A stretch of DNA of 64,000 nucleotides from Nocardioides anomalus (GTDB lineage: Bacteria; Actinomycetota; Actinomycetes; Propionibacteriales; Nocardioidaceae), in contig NZ_CP049257.1 in NCBI RefSeq assembly GCF_011046535.1, positions 4,340,001 to 4,404,000 of the forward strand, given 5' to 3'. The translations under genes were made by a program, and so were the position numbers. Below are positions 16,739 to 23,794 of the stretch, piece by piece (position 1 is the first letter of the stretch; the number at the start of each line of letters is the position of its first letter). The notes beneath the pieces were generated by a model. The model saw only the letters and a list, made by a program, of their open reading frames with translations, searched no databases and was not told the origin of the DNA.

Positions 16739-17752
16739 GTGCCGGGCTACGGGGCTGAGGAGCGCGCGCTCTTCGAGGACGACGCCACCAAGCTCTACGA
16801 GGAGATCTGCCAGCGCGGCGGGGTGGCGGTCTCGGACTACCGGATCGCCGAGGGCGGCGAGCTGCGGGCGGCGTTCGACCTGCTGGTGGAGATGGGCCTC
16901 GTCGTCCACGACAGCGAGCAGGAGGCGTGGGTCCCGGAGGACCCGACGACGGTGCAGTCGCGGATCGTCTCGCCGCTGAGCCAGCAGGCGGCCAAGTTGC
17001 TGGCGGAGAGCTCGCAGTGGTCGTCGGCGTTCAGCCAGCTGACCCAGGCGTGGCGGCGGGCGCCGCAGTCGTCGTCGCGGGGACCGTTCACCTACCTGCG
17101 CGACAGCGCGATCGACTCCTTCCTGGAGCAGATCGTGGCCGAGTGCGAGGAGGAGACCCTCACCGCGCAGCCGCAGGCGGGGCGCGACCCGCGGTTCCTG
17201 GCCATGGCCGCGCTGCGCGACACCGAGATGCTCGAACGCGGGGTCAAGATGCGCACGCTCTACCAGCACAGCGCGCGGCGCAGCTCGGTCACACACAAGT
17301 ACGTCGCCGCGGTGACGTCGCGGGGCGCCGAGGTGCGCACGCTGGACGAGTTCTTCAACCGGATGATCGTCATCGACCGGCGGATCGCGGTGATCCCCAA
17401 CCAGGAGGACCTCTCGGTCGCCGTGGCGATCCGCGAGCCGGCCGTCGTGGCCTACCTCGTCGACGTCTTCGAGCGCTCCTGGGAGCGCGCGCGGGCCTTC
17501 ACCAACCGCGAGACCTCGCTGATGAAGGACATCGCCATCGAGCAGCGGTCGATGACCATGCGGATGCTCATCGAGGGCCACAGCGACCCGGTCAGCGCCA
17601 AGCGGCTCGGGGTGAGCCCGCGGACCTACGCGGGCTACGTGGCCGACCTCAAGGCGGAGTACGACGCCGCGACGCGCTTCCAGCTCGGCTACGTGATGGG
17701 CCGGATGGGGGTCAGCGGCCACGAGGAGCCGGACGACGAACCGGCGGAGTGA
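16739..17752 (+). CDS. TrmB/LuxR-like transcriptional regulator
   Basis: A 337-residue protein starting with GTG 9 bp after the HTH-TPR gene, so probably co-transcribed. The N-terminal 65 residues look like a TrmB-type winged helix (LYEEICQRGGVAVSDYRIA). The middle (about 150-255) resembles the PLD-like fold found in TrmB-type regulators (TLDEFFNRMIVIDRRIAVIP). The C-terminus is a LuxR-type helix-turn-helix (SAKRLGVSPRTYAGYVADL, about 288-306). This three-part form is typical of a large actinobacterial regulator group of mostly unknown ligand. It converges with a 48-residue secreted peptide gene 182 bp downstream. Confidence 0.8.
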   Translation: MPGYGAEERALFEDDATKLYEEICQRGGVAVSDYRIAEGGELRAAFDLLVEMGLVVHDSEQEAWVPEDPTTVQSRIVSPLSQQAAKLLAESSQWSSAFSQLTQAWRRAPQSSSRGPFTYLRDSAIDSFLEQIVAECEEETLTAQPQAGRDPRFLAMAALRDTEMLERGVKMRTLYQHSARRSSVTHKYVAAVTSRGAEVRTLDEFFNRMIVIDRRIAVIPNQEDLSVAVAIREPAVVAYLVDVFERSWERARAFTNRETSLMKDIAIEQRSMTMRMLIEGHSDPVSAKRLGVSPRTYAGYVADLKAEYDAATRFQLGYVMGRMGVSGHEEPDDEPAE

Positions 17753-17816
17753 GCGCGTGGCCCACCCCGCCGGTTCATCCGTGCCGCGGGAGTTCCGTGT
17801 GCACCCGCGGACATGT

Positions 17817-17852
17817 CACGAGGGCAGCGACCTGACGGTCACTGCCCTCGTG
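17817..17852. terminator. Terminator between the LuxR-like regulator and the second peptide gene
   Basis: Perfect 11-base arms (17817-17827 and 17842-17852), with a further inner pairing GACC/GGTC, make a long stem with a small loop. It is 64 bp past the regulator stop and may serve both convergent transcripts. Confidence 0.65.
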
Positions 17853-17855
17853 CCG

Positions 17856-17921
17856 TTGAGACGGGCCTGGGGGGTAGGCACTGGACCGGACAAGTGGGGG
17901 AAAGTCGGGTCCTCGTCTCAA
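17856..17921 (-). ncRNA. C-rich double hairpin, possible 6C-like RNA element
   Basis: An 8-base inverted repeat (TTGAGACG at 17856-17863 with CGTCTCAA at 17914-17921) encloses two smaller hairpins. On the minus strand one loop contains five cytosines (stem GGAC/GTCC) and the other contains six (stem GCCT/AGGC). It begins 13 bp after the second peptide gene's stop, so it could be the 3' end of that mRNA or a separate RNA. The likeness to the 6C RNA is structural; I see no separate promoter. On the plus strand it would instead expose G-runs. Confidence 0.35.
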
Positions 17922-17934
17922 ATCTGTGTGGGGG

Positions 17935-18081
17935 TCAGCGACCCCAGCTGGTGTCCTTGAAGAACGTCGACACCGTCGGCGAGTCGTCGGCGTGAGCCGG
18001 CACGGCGCTCGCCCCGATCAGTCCGGCCGAGACGGCGACGGCGCCGATCACGACGGCCACCCTGCGCACGAAAGTCTTCAT
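17935..18081 (-). CDS. Small secreted peptide (48 residues) with TSWGR tail
   Basis: ATG at 18081 opens a 48-codon gene ending at TGA (17935-17937). MKTFVRRVAVVIGAVAVSAG is followed by more hydrophobic residues and the signal-peptidase site AHA-DD, so the mature peptide would be DDSPTVSTFFKDTSWGR (17 residues). The ribosome site is weak (GTGGGG). The gene converges with the TrmB/LuxR-like regulator and is followed by the C-rich double hairpin at 17856-17921. Upstream is an AT-rich palindrome. I do not recognise a family. An exported signal or a ribosomally made modified peptide are both possible. Confidence 0.68.
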   Translation of the reverse strand: MKTFVRRVAVVIGAVAVSAGLIGASAVPAHADDSPTVSTFFKDTSWGR

Positions 18082-18368
18082 CGTCGTACCCCACTCTGCT
18101 GTTCCGAGGGCCCACGGAATGGCCCTGCTCAGGTAGTCTCCCCGGAGGTCGCCGAAGCGGGAGAGTCCGGCGTGCCTCATAAACCTGCATTGCAAAAACA
18201 TGCAGTTGGCGCGCGCTTGACCAGGCCGTCCTGTCGCCTTGCAGAACGTCGCTGAGGGCCGCACACGAGAACGTGGGGCCACCCCGAGACCGCCGAGACA
18301 CCCGTACCGAGTGCAGTGTGCACCACGGGACCGACGATGCCAAGCATGCCTGACGCCCGGCGCGGCGA
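18082..18368. other. Intergenic region upstream of the second peptide gene
   Basis: No gene is visible between the second peptide gene and the tRNA-Ser terminator. The region holds the peptide promoter, an AT-rich palindrome at 18185-18205 and a long leader of about 100 bases. Short open frames here have no ribosome site or signal sequence. Confidence 0.5.
18185..18205. promoter_or_regulatory. AT-rich palindrome upstream of the second peptide gene
   Basis: CTGCAT and ATGCAG arms flank a 9-base A-rich spacer, in one of the most AT-rich spots of the window. It is about 105 bp upstream of the peptide start, beside a TTTATGAG that could be a -10 box on the minus strand. It is a candidate operator for one of the neighbouring regulators. 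Confidence 0.4.
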
Positions 18369-18397
18369 CGGCTCCCACCCGGACCGGGTGGGAGCCG
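18369..18397 (-). terminator. Terminator of tRNA-Ser(GCT)
   Basis: A perfect 12-bp stem (18369-18380 with 18386-18397) and 5-base loop, 11 bp beyond the tRNA 3' end on the minus strand. No T-run follows. Confidence 0.7.
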
Positions 18398-18407
18398 TGG
18401 CGCTCGG

Positions 18408-18498
18408 CGGAGGCGGAGGGATTTGAACCCTCGATGGGGTTGTAGCCCCAAACCCGCTTAGCAGGCGGGCGCCATAGACCGGACTAGGCGACGCCTCC
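18408..18498 (-). tRNA. tRNA-Ser (anticodon GCT)
   Basis: A 91-base tRNA on the minus strand with the long variable arm of class II tRNAs (GGGGCTACAACCCC). Acceptor stem GGAGGCG/CGCCTCC pairs fully. The anticodon stem CCCGC/GCGGG encloses a loop with GCT, which reads AGC and AGT. The T loop is TTCAAAT. No CCA is encoded. Confidence 0.95.
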
Positions 18499-18543
18499 TC
18501 CGCGGAGCAGGCTACAAGGACCGCGCGGCGAGCGCCGAATCGA

Positions 18544-19026
18544 TCAGGAAGTGCCCTCGGTCGGCTGCCGGAACGGCCGCAGACCGTGACCGCGCTGCAG
18601 GCGCTCCTGCAGCTCGCGCACCAGCGCGTCGCGGTCCACGGCCAGCACCCCGACCGGGAGGGTGGTGGTCCGCCCGTCGCGCAGGCGCAGCTGCAGGCAG
18701 GCGACGTCGTGGCGGTACGTCGTGACGGCGTCCTCCACGGCGTTCCACCGAGCCGTGGCCACGCCGGCGCCCCGGACCAGGCGCACGCGGTAGCCGTCGT
18801 CGGTGCACCGCAGCACCCACGCCCTGGACCGCAGCCACCAGCCCGTCACGGCCACCGCCGCCACGCCCACGACCGCGAGCACGACGACGACCAGGAACGG
18901 CCAGCCGGCCAGGGCCACGACCGCCGTACCGACGAACAGCACCACGGCCACGACCACCAGGCCCAGCCCGACCAGGCGCGCGACGACCGCCGGCGCGAGG
19001 CGGTAGACGGTGGGCTCGGTGGGCAC
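18544..19026 (-). CDS. Small membrane protein with PH-like domain
   Basis: About 160 residues from GTG at 19026. Two membrane helices (about residues 13-33 and 35-56) form a hairpin, followed by a cytoplasmic domain of about 95 residues with WVLRCTDDGYRVRLVRG and RWNAVEDAV. That domain resembles the bacterial PH-like domain attached to paired helices. No enzyme motif is seen. The frame extends to 19440 but lacks a plausible start there. It is divergent from the 19127 gene, with a CRP-like palindrome at 19081-19096 between them. Confidence 0.65.
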   Translation of the reverse strand: MPTEPTVYRLAPAVVARLVGLGLVVVAVVLFVGTAVVALAGWPFLVVVVLAVVGVAAVAVTGWWLRSRAWVLRCTDDGYRVRLVRGAGVATARWNAVEDAVTTYRHDVACLQLRLRDGRTTTLPVGVLAVDRDALVRELQERLQRGHGLRPFRQPTEGTS

Positions 19027-19080
19027 CCGACGATTGAACAGGGCGACCCCACACCACCCGGACGCGGGGTTGTCCGACTG

Positions 19081-19096
19081 AGTGACCTGGGTCACA
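19081..19096. promoter_or_regulatory. CRP/GlxR-like palindrome
   Basis: AGTGACCTGGGTCACA has the GTGA-N6-TCAC core of CRP-family sites, with a perfect GTGAC/GTCAC dyad. It lies between divergent starts at 19026 and 19127, so it could control either gene. Pattern match only. Confidence 0.45.
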
Positions 19097-19126
19097 CTCG
19101 GGGGATCCCCGGCCGAGGAGGCCGCC

Positions 19127-19513
19127 GTGCCCGTGCCCGTCCCACCCGCGCTGCCCGCAGCGCTCCAGGCGCTGGACGCCGCCCTGGATGCCCCCCGCCG
19201 CCCCGGCGTCGCCCTCGGCAACTGGCGCTGGGTGGTGCGCCAGCGCATGGGCGCGGTGCGCGACGCGCTCGTGGGCGAGGCCGCCGGCTCCGACGACGGC
19301 TGGCTGGCCGCGCGCGGCGGCTCGGCCTTCCGCGAGCGCAACGCCCTGCTCGCCCGGCTCGGTGCCTTCGGCCCCGCGATCCTCGAGACCTCCGACGTCG
19401 AGGCCACCCGCGCCGAGCTCAAGCGGCTGCTGCTCGACATCCAGCGCCACGTCCAGCGCCTGCACGACCTGGCCTACGACGAGGTCGAGCTCGAGCTGGG
19501 CGGCTCGGAGTAG
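19127..19513 (+). CDS. Small Arg/Ala-rich protein of unknown function
   Basis: A 128-residue, largely helical cytoplasmic protein. GTG at 19127 is chosen because GAGGAG lies 6 bp upstream. It contains NWRWVVRQRMGAVRDAL near the N-terminus and a long helical C-terminus (RAELKRLLLDIQRHVQRL), with an acidic end. I do not recognise a family. tRNA-Ser(TGA) follows 53 bp downstream. Confidence 0.65.
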   Translation: MPVPVPPALPAALQALDAALDAPRRPGVALGNWRWVVRQRMGAVRDALVGEAAGSDDGWLAARGGSAFRERNALLARLGAFGPAILETSDVEATRAELKRLLLDIQRHVQRLHDLAYDEVELELGGSE

Positions 19514-19566
19514 CGGGAGCGTTCACGTCCTAGGCTGACCCCGGTGCCGTCGCTCGCGACGGCTCC

Positions 19567-19655
19567 GGAGGGGTGCCGGAGTGGCCGATCGGAACCGCCT
19601 TGAAAGCGGTCGCTGGCAGAGATGTCAGCCGCGGGTTCGAATCCCGCCCCCTCTG
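19567..19655 (+). tRNA. tRNA-Ser (anticodon TGA)
   Basis: An 89-base class II tRNA with a long variable arm. The acceptor stem GGAGGGG pairs with CCCCTCT, including one terminal G-U pair. The anticodon stem ACCGC/GCGGT encloses TGA, reading UCA and related codons. The T arm GCGGG-TTCGAAT-CCCGC is perfect. No CCA is encoded. Its 3' end is 4 bp from the stop of the convergent 19660 gene. Confidence 0.95.
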
Positions 19656-19659
19656 CTCC

Positions 19660-20583
19660 TCACCGCCTGCCCGCGAGGGCGGCGATCGCCTCGTCGATGA
19701 CTTGGCAGTCGGCGTCGGTGAGCGGACGGTCCCCCGTGCCGCGAGGCCCGCCGGAGAGCTCCTGGCAGTCGCCGGACGCCTCGGTGAGCGAGGCCAGCAG
19801 CTGGTGTCGCGCCTCCCCCGCGGTGGGCGGCTCCGGGTCCGGCGTGCTCTTCTGCGTGGCCGCGCACGCGCTGTCCTCCAGGTCCGGCCCGACGGCGCCG
19901 GCGGTCCGGGCCTCGGCACAGGCCTGGGCGACGCTGATCTTGTCGGTGCGCGGGCTCGACGCGGCGTCCGCGCCCAGGGCGAACACGACGAGCCCGACCA
20001 GGATCGCGACGTACGACGCCTGCGCCCAGCCCCCGGTCACGGCCCGCGTCGCGCGCCCCCGGACGACGGCGAGCTGCCCCCGCGCCAGGGCCTGCTCGAC
20101 CTCGAGCTTCACCTCGTCGGCGAGGGCCGTGCGGCGCTCGGCCTCCGAGGTCGAGGAGGCGCGCGAGGCCGACTGGCGCAGCGCGCGCTCCCGCTCCTCC
20201 AGACCGGGCAGCGACTCGTAGCCGAAGCGTCGTGCGGCGGCCACGAACACCCGCCTGACGTTCGCCCGGTCCTGCTCCGCGACGCCGTCGAGGCTGGAGT
20301 CGACCACGGCGGCGTCGCCCACCTGCATGAGCTGGGTGGCGATGAAGACGGCGCCGATCCCCGCGGCCAGCAGACCGAGGACGGCGGCGGCCGCGCCCAC
20401 CCAGGAGCCCCACGTGCTGAGCGGGAAGACGTCACCGATCCGCGTCAGCCCGACGGCCCCGGTCCCCACGGTGGCGAGAGCGGCCAGGCCCTTGCCGAAC
20501 AGGTCGACGCGGGAGCGGAGGGAGTCGGCGAGGGCCCGGACCTCCTCGGGTGAGCGGCCGCCGCTCGGCACTGTGTCAGTCAC
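19660..20583 (-). CDS. Membrane protein of unknown function, pair with coiled-coil protein
   Basis: A 307-residue protein from GTG at 20583, overlapping the end of the upstream coiled-coil gene by 8 bp. Predicted membrane segments lie near residues 28-43 (LFGKGLAALATVGTGAVG), 60-82 and about 190-207. A charged helical cytoplasmic region sits between the second and third. The C-terminal part after the last helix contains four Cys residues and may be external. No catalytic motif is visible. The overlap implies it works with the 20576 product. Confidence 0.65.
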   Translation of the reverse strand: MTDTVPSGGRSPEEVRALADSLRSRVDLFGKGLAALATVGTGAVGLTRIGDVFPLSTWGSWVGAAAAVLGLLAAGIGAVFIATQLMQVGDAAVVDSSLDGVAEQDRANVRRVFVAAARRFGYESLPGLEERERALRQSASRASSTSEAERRTALADEVKLEVEQALARGQLAVVRGRATRAVTGGWAQASYVAILVGLVVFALGADAASSPRTDKISVAQACAEARTAGAVGPDLEDSACAATQKSTPDPEPPTAGEARHQLLASLTEASGDCQELSGGPRGTGDRPLTDADCQVIDEAIAALAGRR

Positions 20584-21508
20584 CGGACGCCTGCCCGTCC
20601 TCGTCGGCGGTCTCCACGGCCGGGTCGACCGCGGGTCCGGTGAGAACACGCGGCGTGGCGACCTCGGTGAGCCCGGCCAGGTCCTCGCGCGACTCGACCT
20701 CCCGGGCGCGCCGGCCGAGCCGCCGCGTGCTCTCCGACAGCAGGTCGACCTCGTCCAGGAAGGACTCCGTGGTCCGGTTCACCCTGCTCGTGTCCCCGAA
20801 ACGACCTCGCGCCGTCTCCAGCGTCCTGGTGGCCAGCGACGCCAGCTGGGTGGACGGCGGCCGTCGCGACTCCGGGCCGTCGGCACCCCCTCCCGCGTCC
20901 TCCCGGTCCTCCTCCGCCCGCCCGCGTGCCGCGTCCAGCTTCGCGGCCAGGTCGGTCCGGTAGGCCCGCTCCGCCTCGTCGCCGGCGGCGACCGCGCGGG
21001 CCAGCTCCAGCTCGAGTCGCTTGCGGTCCCGGTCGATGGTGGCGATCGACTCCTGCAGCCTGGCCAGCGACTCGATCGCCCGCGCCGCCGCACCGAGCGA
21101 CTCGAGCGTCTCCGCGGGCAGTGCCGTCTTGCCCTGGGCGACGTGCTTGACGTCCTCCCGGGGCGCGAGCACCCGCGCGCGCACCACCAGGTCGGCGCAG
21201 CCGCGGTGCTGGTCGCGGGTGGCCTCGGCGAGGACGCGCCAGTCGGAGACCAGCTCGTCGAGCACCGTGGTGCGCGTCCCCGGCTCCGCAGTCGACGCCT
21301 TCGCGCTCCGCGCCTGGGCCAGACGCGTCGCACGCCGGTCGATCGCGGCAGCGATCGCCCAGGCCCGATCGGCCGCACGCTGGAGGTCCCGGGTGGCGAG
21401 CTCCCAGACGGTGCCGGCGACCGCCTCCCCGGAGCTCGGCGCCGGCGGCTCGGCCACCAGGTCCGCCAGCCACTTGAGCAGCTGCTCCGCCTCCGACGTC
21501 ACGCTCAT
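20576..21508 (-). CDS. Coiled-coil protein of unknown function
   Basis: A 310-residue soluble protein from ATG at 21508 with an AGGGAGG ribosome site. It is almost entirely helical with heptad-like stretches (LQESIATIDRDRKRLELELA) and an acidic, disordered C-terminus. There is no membrane segment or known domain. Its stop overlaps the GTG of the downstream membrane protein gene. The pair may form a membrane-associated scaffold, but nothing in the sequence proves this. Confidence 0.65.
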   Translation of the reverse strand: MSVTSEAEQLLKWLADLVAEPPAPSSGEAVAGTVWELATRDLQRAADRAWAIAAAIDRRATRLAQARSAKASTAEPGTRTTVLDELVSDWRVLAEATRDQHRGCADLVVRARVLAPREDVKHVAQGKTALPAETLESLGAAARAIESLARLQESIATIDRDRKRLELELARAVAAGDEAERAYRTDLAAKLDAARGRAEEDREDAGGGADGPESRRPPSTQLASLATRTLETARGRFGDTSRVNRTTESFLDEVDLLSESTRRLGRRAREVESREDLAGLTEVATPRVLTGPAVDPAVETADEDGQASGD

Positions 21509-21573
21509 GGCACCCTCCCTGGGTCCTGCGAACAGTGACAGGGGCGGGGACCGGGCGGTATGGCCCGATGTGG

Positions 21574-21811
21574 CTAGTCCGCCAGCACGATCTCCACGAG
21601 GACGTCGCCCTCCTGGACGACGTCGGCGGGGGGCGATCTTGACGGCGCGGACCGTGCCGGCGTCCTCGGCGATGACGGGGATCTCCATCTTCATCGACTC
21701 GAGGATGACGACGGTGTCGCCGGCGGCGACGGCGTCGCCGGGCTCGACCGAGACGGTGAGGACGTTGGCCACCATCTCGGCGACGATCTCCTGCACGCGC
21801 TCCCGGGCCAT
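21574..21811 (-). pseudogene. Biotin/lipoyl carrier domain protein, frameshifted
   Basis: ATG at 21811 starts a single-domain biotin carrier of about 78 residues. The biotinylation motif ESMKMEIPV is intact, as is the strand GTVRAVKIAP after it. A run of six G on the plus strand (21628-21633) then shifts the frame. Removing one base restores ADVVQEGDVLVEIVLAD and a stop at 21574-21576, the expected end of the domain. This is either a sequencing error in a homopolymer or a recent mutation. The family carries CO2 on biotin for acyl-CoA carboxylases. No carboxylase gene adjoins it here. Confidence 0.78.
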
Positions 21812-21820
21812 GAGGGCAAC

Positions 21821-22969
21821 CTAGAGCAGAGCGGCGGAGCGCGGGGGCTCGGGGCGCACGGCGCCCGCCTCCTCGAGGCGGCGGCCGCCCTGGCCGCGGG
21901 AGCCGGTGAGGTGCAGGTCGACACGGATGACGACGAAGCCGAGGACCAGGCCGACGACCAGGCCGTAGAGCACCGAGAGGCCGCACTCGAGCAGCGAGAT
22001 GGCCGGGTTGACCAGGGCGTTGGCGACAGGGGCGGTGGCCGCGACGCCGAAGGCGCAGAGCCACCAGCCCTGGCGACGGCGGGCCCGCATGTGGCAGCCC
22101 CAGGCGAGGGCGGGCACGCCGAGGACGGTCTCGATCGGGCGGGGGAAGGCGCCGAGGTGGTCGCGCGACCAGCGCACGCCGTCGAGCAGGTGGTCGACCA
22201 GGCCGGCGCTGCCGTAGCGGCGCAGCATCTCGGCGTACAGCAGGGTGACGGCGAGCACGACGGCGCCGATGGCCACCACGACCACGCCGCGGCGCCCGAG
22301 GCCGTGCAGGCCGGCGCCGAGGCGGTAGACCACGGCGAAGGCGCCCAGGATGGCCAGAGCTAGCGTGACGTACTCGAAGCGGACCACCGAGACGACCGGG
22401 TCGAAGCCGACCGTGGCCAGCGCGCCGATGCCGGCCACCAGCACGGCGACCGCGCACTCGCGGGCGGCGCGGACGAAGCGGACGGCCGGCGTGGTCAGCA
22501 TGACCGCGAGCACGGCGGAGACCACGCACGTCATCACCGCGGCCCCGGTGCGCAGGTGGTCGTTGTCGACCACCAGGACCGCGAGGCCGACCACGAGAGA
22601 GAGCACACCGAAGACGACGGGCCGGCCGCCGGTGCGGGCGGCCAGGGCCCAGGAGTACGCCGTGACGACGGCGACCGCGCCGACGCCGTCGAGCCACGAG
22701 GGGCCGACCGGGACCAGCGCGGCGACGAGCGCGGCCAGCCCGAGCCCGACGACGACCAGCCACACGCCGGCCAGGACCCGGCTCTGCACCGGCTCGTGGT
22801 CGGGGACCGTGACGGTCAGCTCGGGTGCGGCGGCCGCGGGCGGCCCGGCCACCACCTCCTCGTGCACCGGCTCCTCGACGTAGGCCGCCGGGGCGGGCGA
22901 GAGGACCGCCGGGCGCACTCCCACCCGCTCGTGGCGCGTCGCACGGCGACGAGGGGCGGTCCTGGGCAC
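21821..22969 (-). CDS. Polytopic membrane protein of unknown function
   Basis: A 382-residue protein. The first 60 residues are Arg/Pro/Ala-rich and cytoplasmic. About ten hydrophobic helices follow from residue 64 to 350, then a short basic tail (LTGSRGQGGRRLEEAG). It has no transporter or enzyme motif that I recognise. It lies between the biotin carrier gene (9 bp) and the nitrilase gene (11 bp), all on the minus strand, so it may share their transcript. Confidence 0.65.
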   Translation of the reverse strand: MPRTAPRRRATRHERVGVRPAVLSPAPAAYVEEPVHEEVVAGPPAAAAPELTVTVPDHEPVQSRVLAGVWLVVVGLGLAALVAALVPVGPSWLDGVGAVAVVTAYSWALAARTGGRPVVFGVLSLVVGLAVLVVDNDHLRTGAAVMTCVVSAVLAVMLTTPAVRFVRAARECAVAVLVAGIGALATVGFDPVVSVVRFEYVTLALAILGAFAVVYRLGAGLHGLGRRGVVVVAIGAVVLAVTLLYAEMLRRYGSAGLVDHLLDGVRWSRDHLGAFPRPIETVLGVPALAWGCHMRARRRQGWWLCAFGVAATAPVANALVNPAISLLECGLSVLYGLVVGLVLGFVVIRVDLHLTGSRGQGGRRLEEAGAVRPEPPRSAALL

Positions 22970-22980
22970 GACAGGACAGG

Positions 22981-23760
22981 TTACAGAGCCGTCGAAGGCA
23001 GCCGTCGGTTGGCGAGCGAGGGGTTGGTGCGCCGGGCCTGCTCGAGGACGGACGTGTCCAGCGTGGCCCGCAGCACCTCGGGGCCGTCGCCCGCCTCGGC
23101 CAGCACGTCGCCGAGCGGGTCGACGACCAGCGAGTGGCCGGTGTAGCGCGGACCGGGCTGAGCGGCCGCGACGACGTACACCGTGTTCTCGATGGCCCGG
23201 GCGCGCACCAGCGTGCGCCAGTGGTCGACCTTGCGCTCGCCGGCCACCCAGGCCGAGGGGGCGACGAGCACGTCGGCACCGCGGTCGACGAGCAGCCGGG
23301 CCAGCTCGGGGAAGCGCAGGTCGTAGCAGGTCATCAGCCCGACCCGGAACCCCGCCACGGTGACCAGGACCGGCGCCAACGGGCCCGCGCTGAGCGCGTC
23401 GGACTCGCGGTAGCCGAAGGAGTCGTAGAGGTGGATCTTGCGGTACGCCGCACGAGCCGCGCCGCGGACCAGCAGCGTGTTGTAGGGCCGCGTCGGGTGC
23501 TCGGAGCGCTCGAACATCCCGGCCACCACCGTGGTGTCCCGCTCGGCCGCGACCCGGGCCAGCTCGGCGCCGAAGGGACCGTCCGGCGCCTCGGCGTACG
23601 GCGACACGTCCGAGCCGGCCTGACCGAAGTCACGGGCGAACGCCTCGGGCAGCACGACCAGGTCGCTGCCGGCCGGGACCAGCGCGGCGAGCCGCTCGCG
23701 GTTGCCGGCCGGGTCCAGCCCGGACGCCTCCTGCACCACGGTCACCGACAGGCTGCTCAC
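22981..23760 (-). CDS. Carbon-nitrogen hydrolase (nitrilase superfamily)
   Basis: A 259-residue cytoplasmic amidase-like enzyme. The Glu-Lys-Cys triad is visible: Glu in LPEAFARDF (about residue 39), Lys in YRKIHLYD (about 107) and Cys in LMTCYDLRFPEL (about 140). The size and motifs place it near omega-amidase/Nit2-type enzymes, which hydrolyse amides of short dicarboxylic acids. The exact substrate is not readable. The GTG start at 23760 is chosen because it opens directly on the first beta strand. It is divergent from mobA. Confidence 0.85.
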   Translation of the reverse strand: MSSLSVTVVQEASGLDPAGNRERLAALVPAGSDLVVLPEAFARDFGQAGSDVSPYAEAPDGPFGAELARVAAERDTTVVAGMFERSEHPTRPYNTLLVRGAARAAYRKIHLYDSFGYRESDALSAGPLAPVLVTVAGFRVGLMTCYDLRFPELARLLVDRGADVLVAPSAWVAGERKVDHWRTLVRARAIENTVYVVAAAQPGPRYTGHSLVVDPLGDVLAEAGDGPEVLRATLDTSVLEQARRTNPSLANRRLPSTAL

Positions 23761-23794
23761 CCGCCCAGGGTGCCACCGGGGCGAGACTGGGGCC

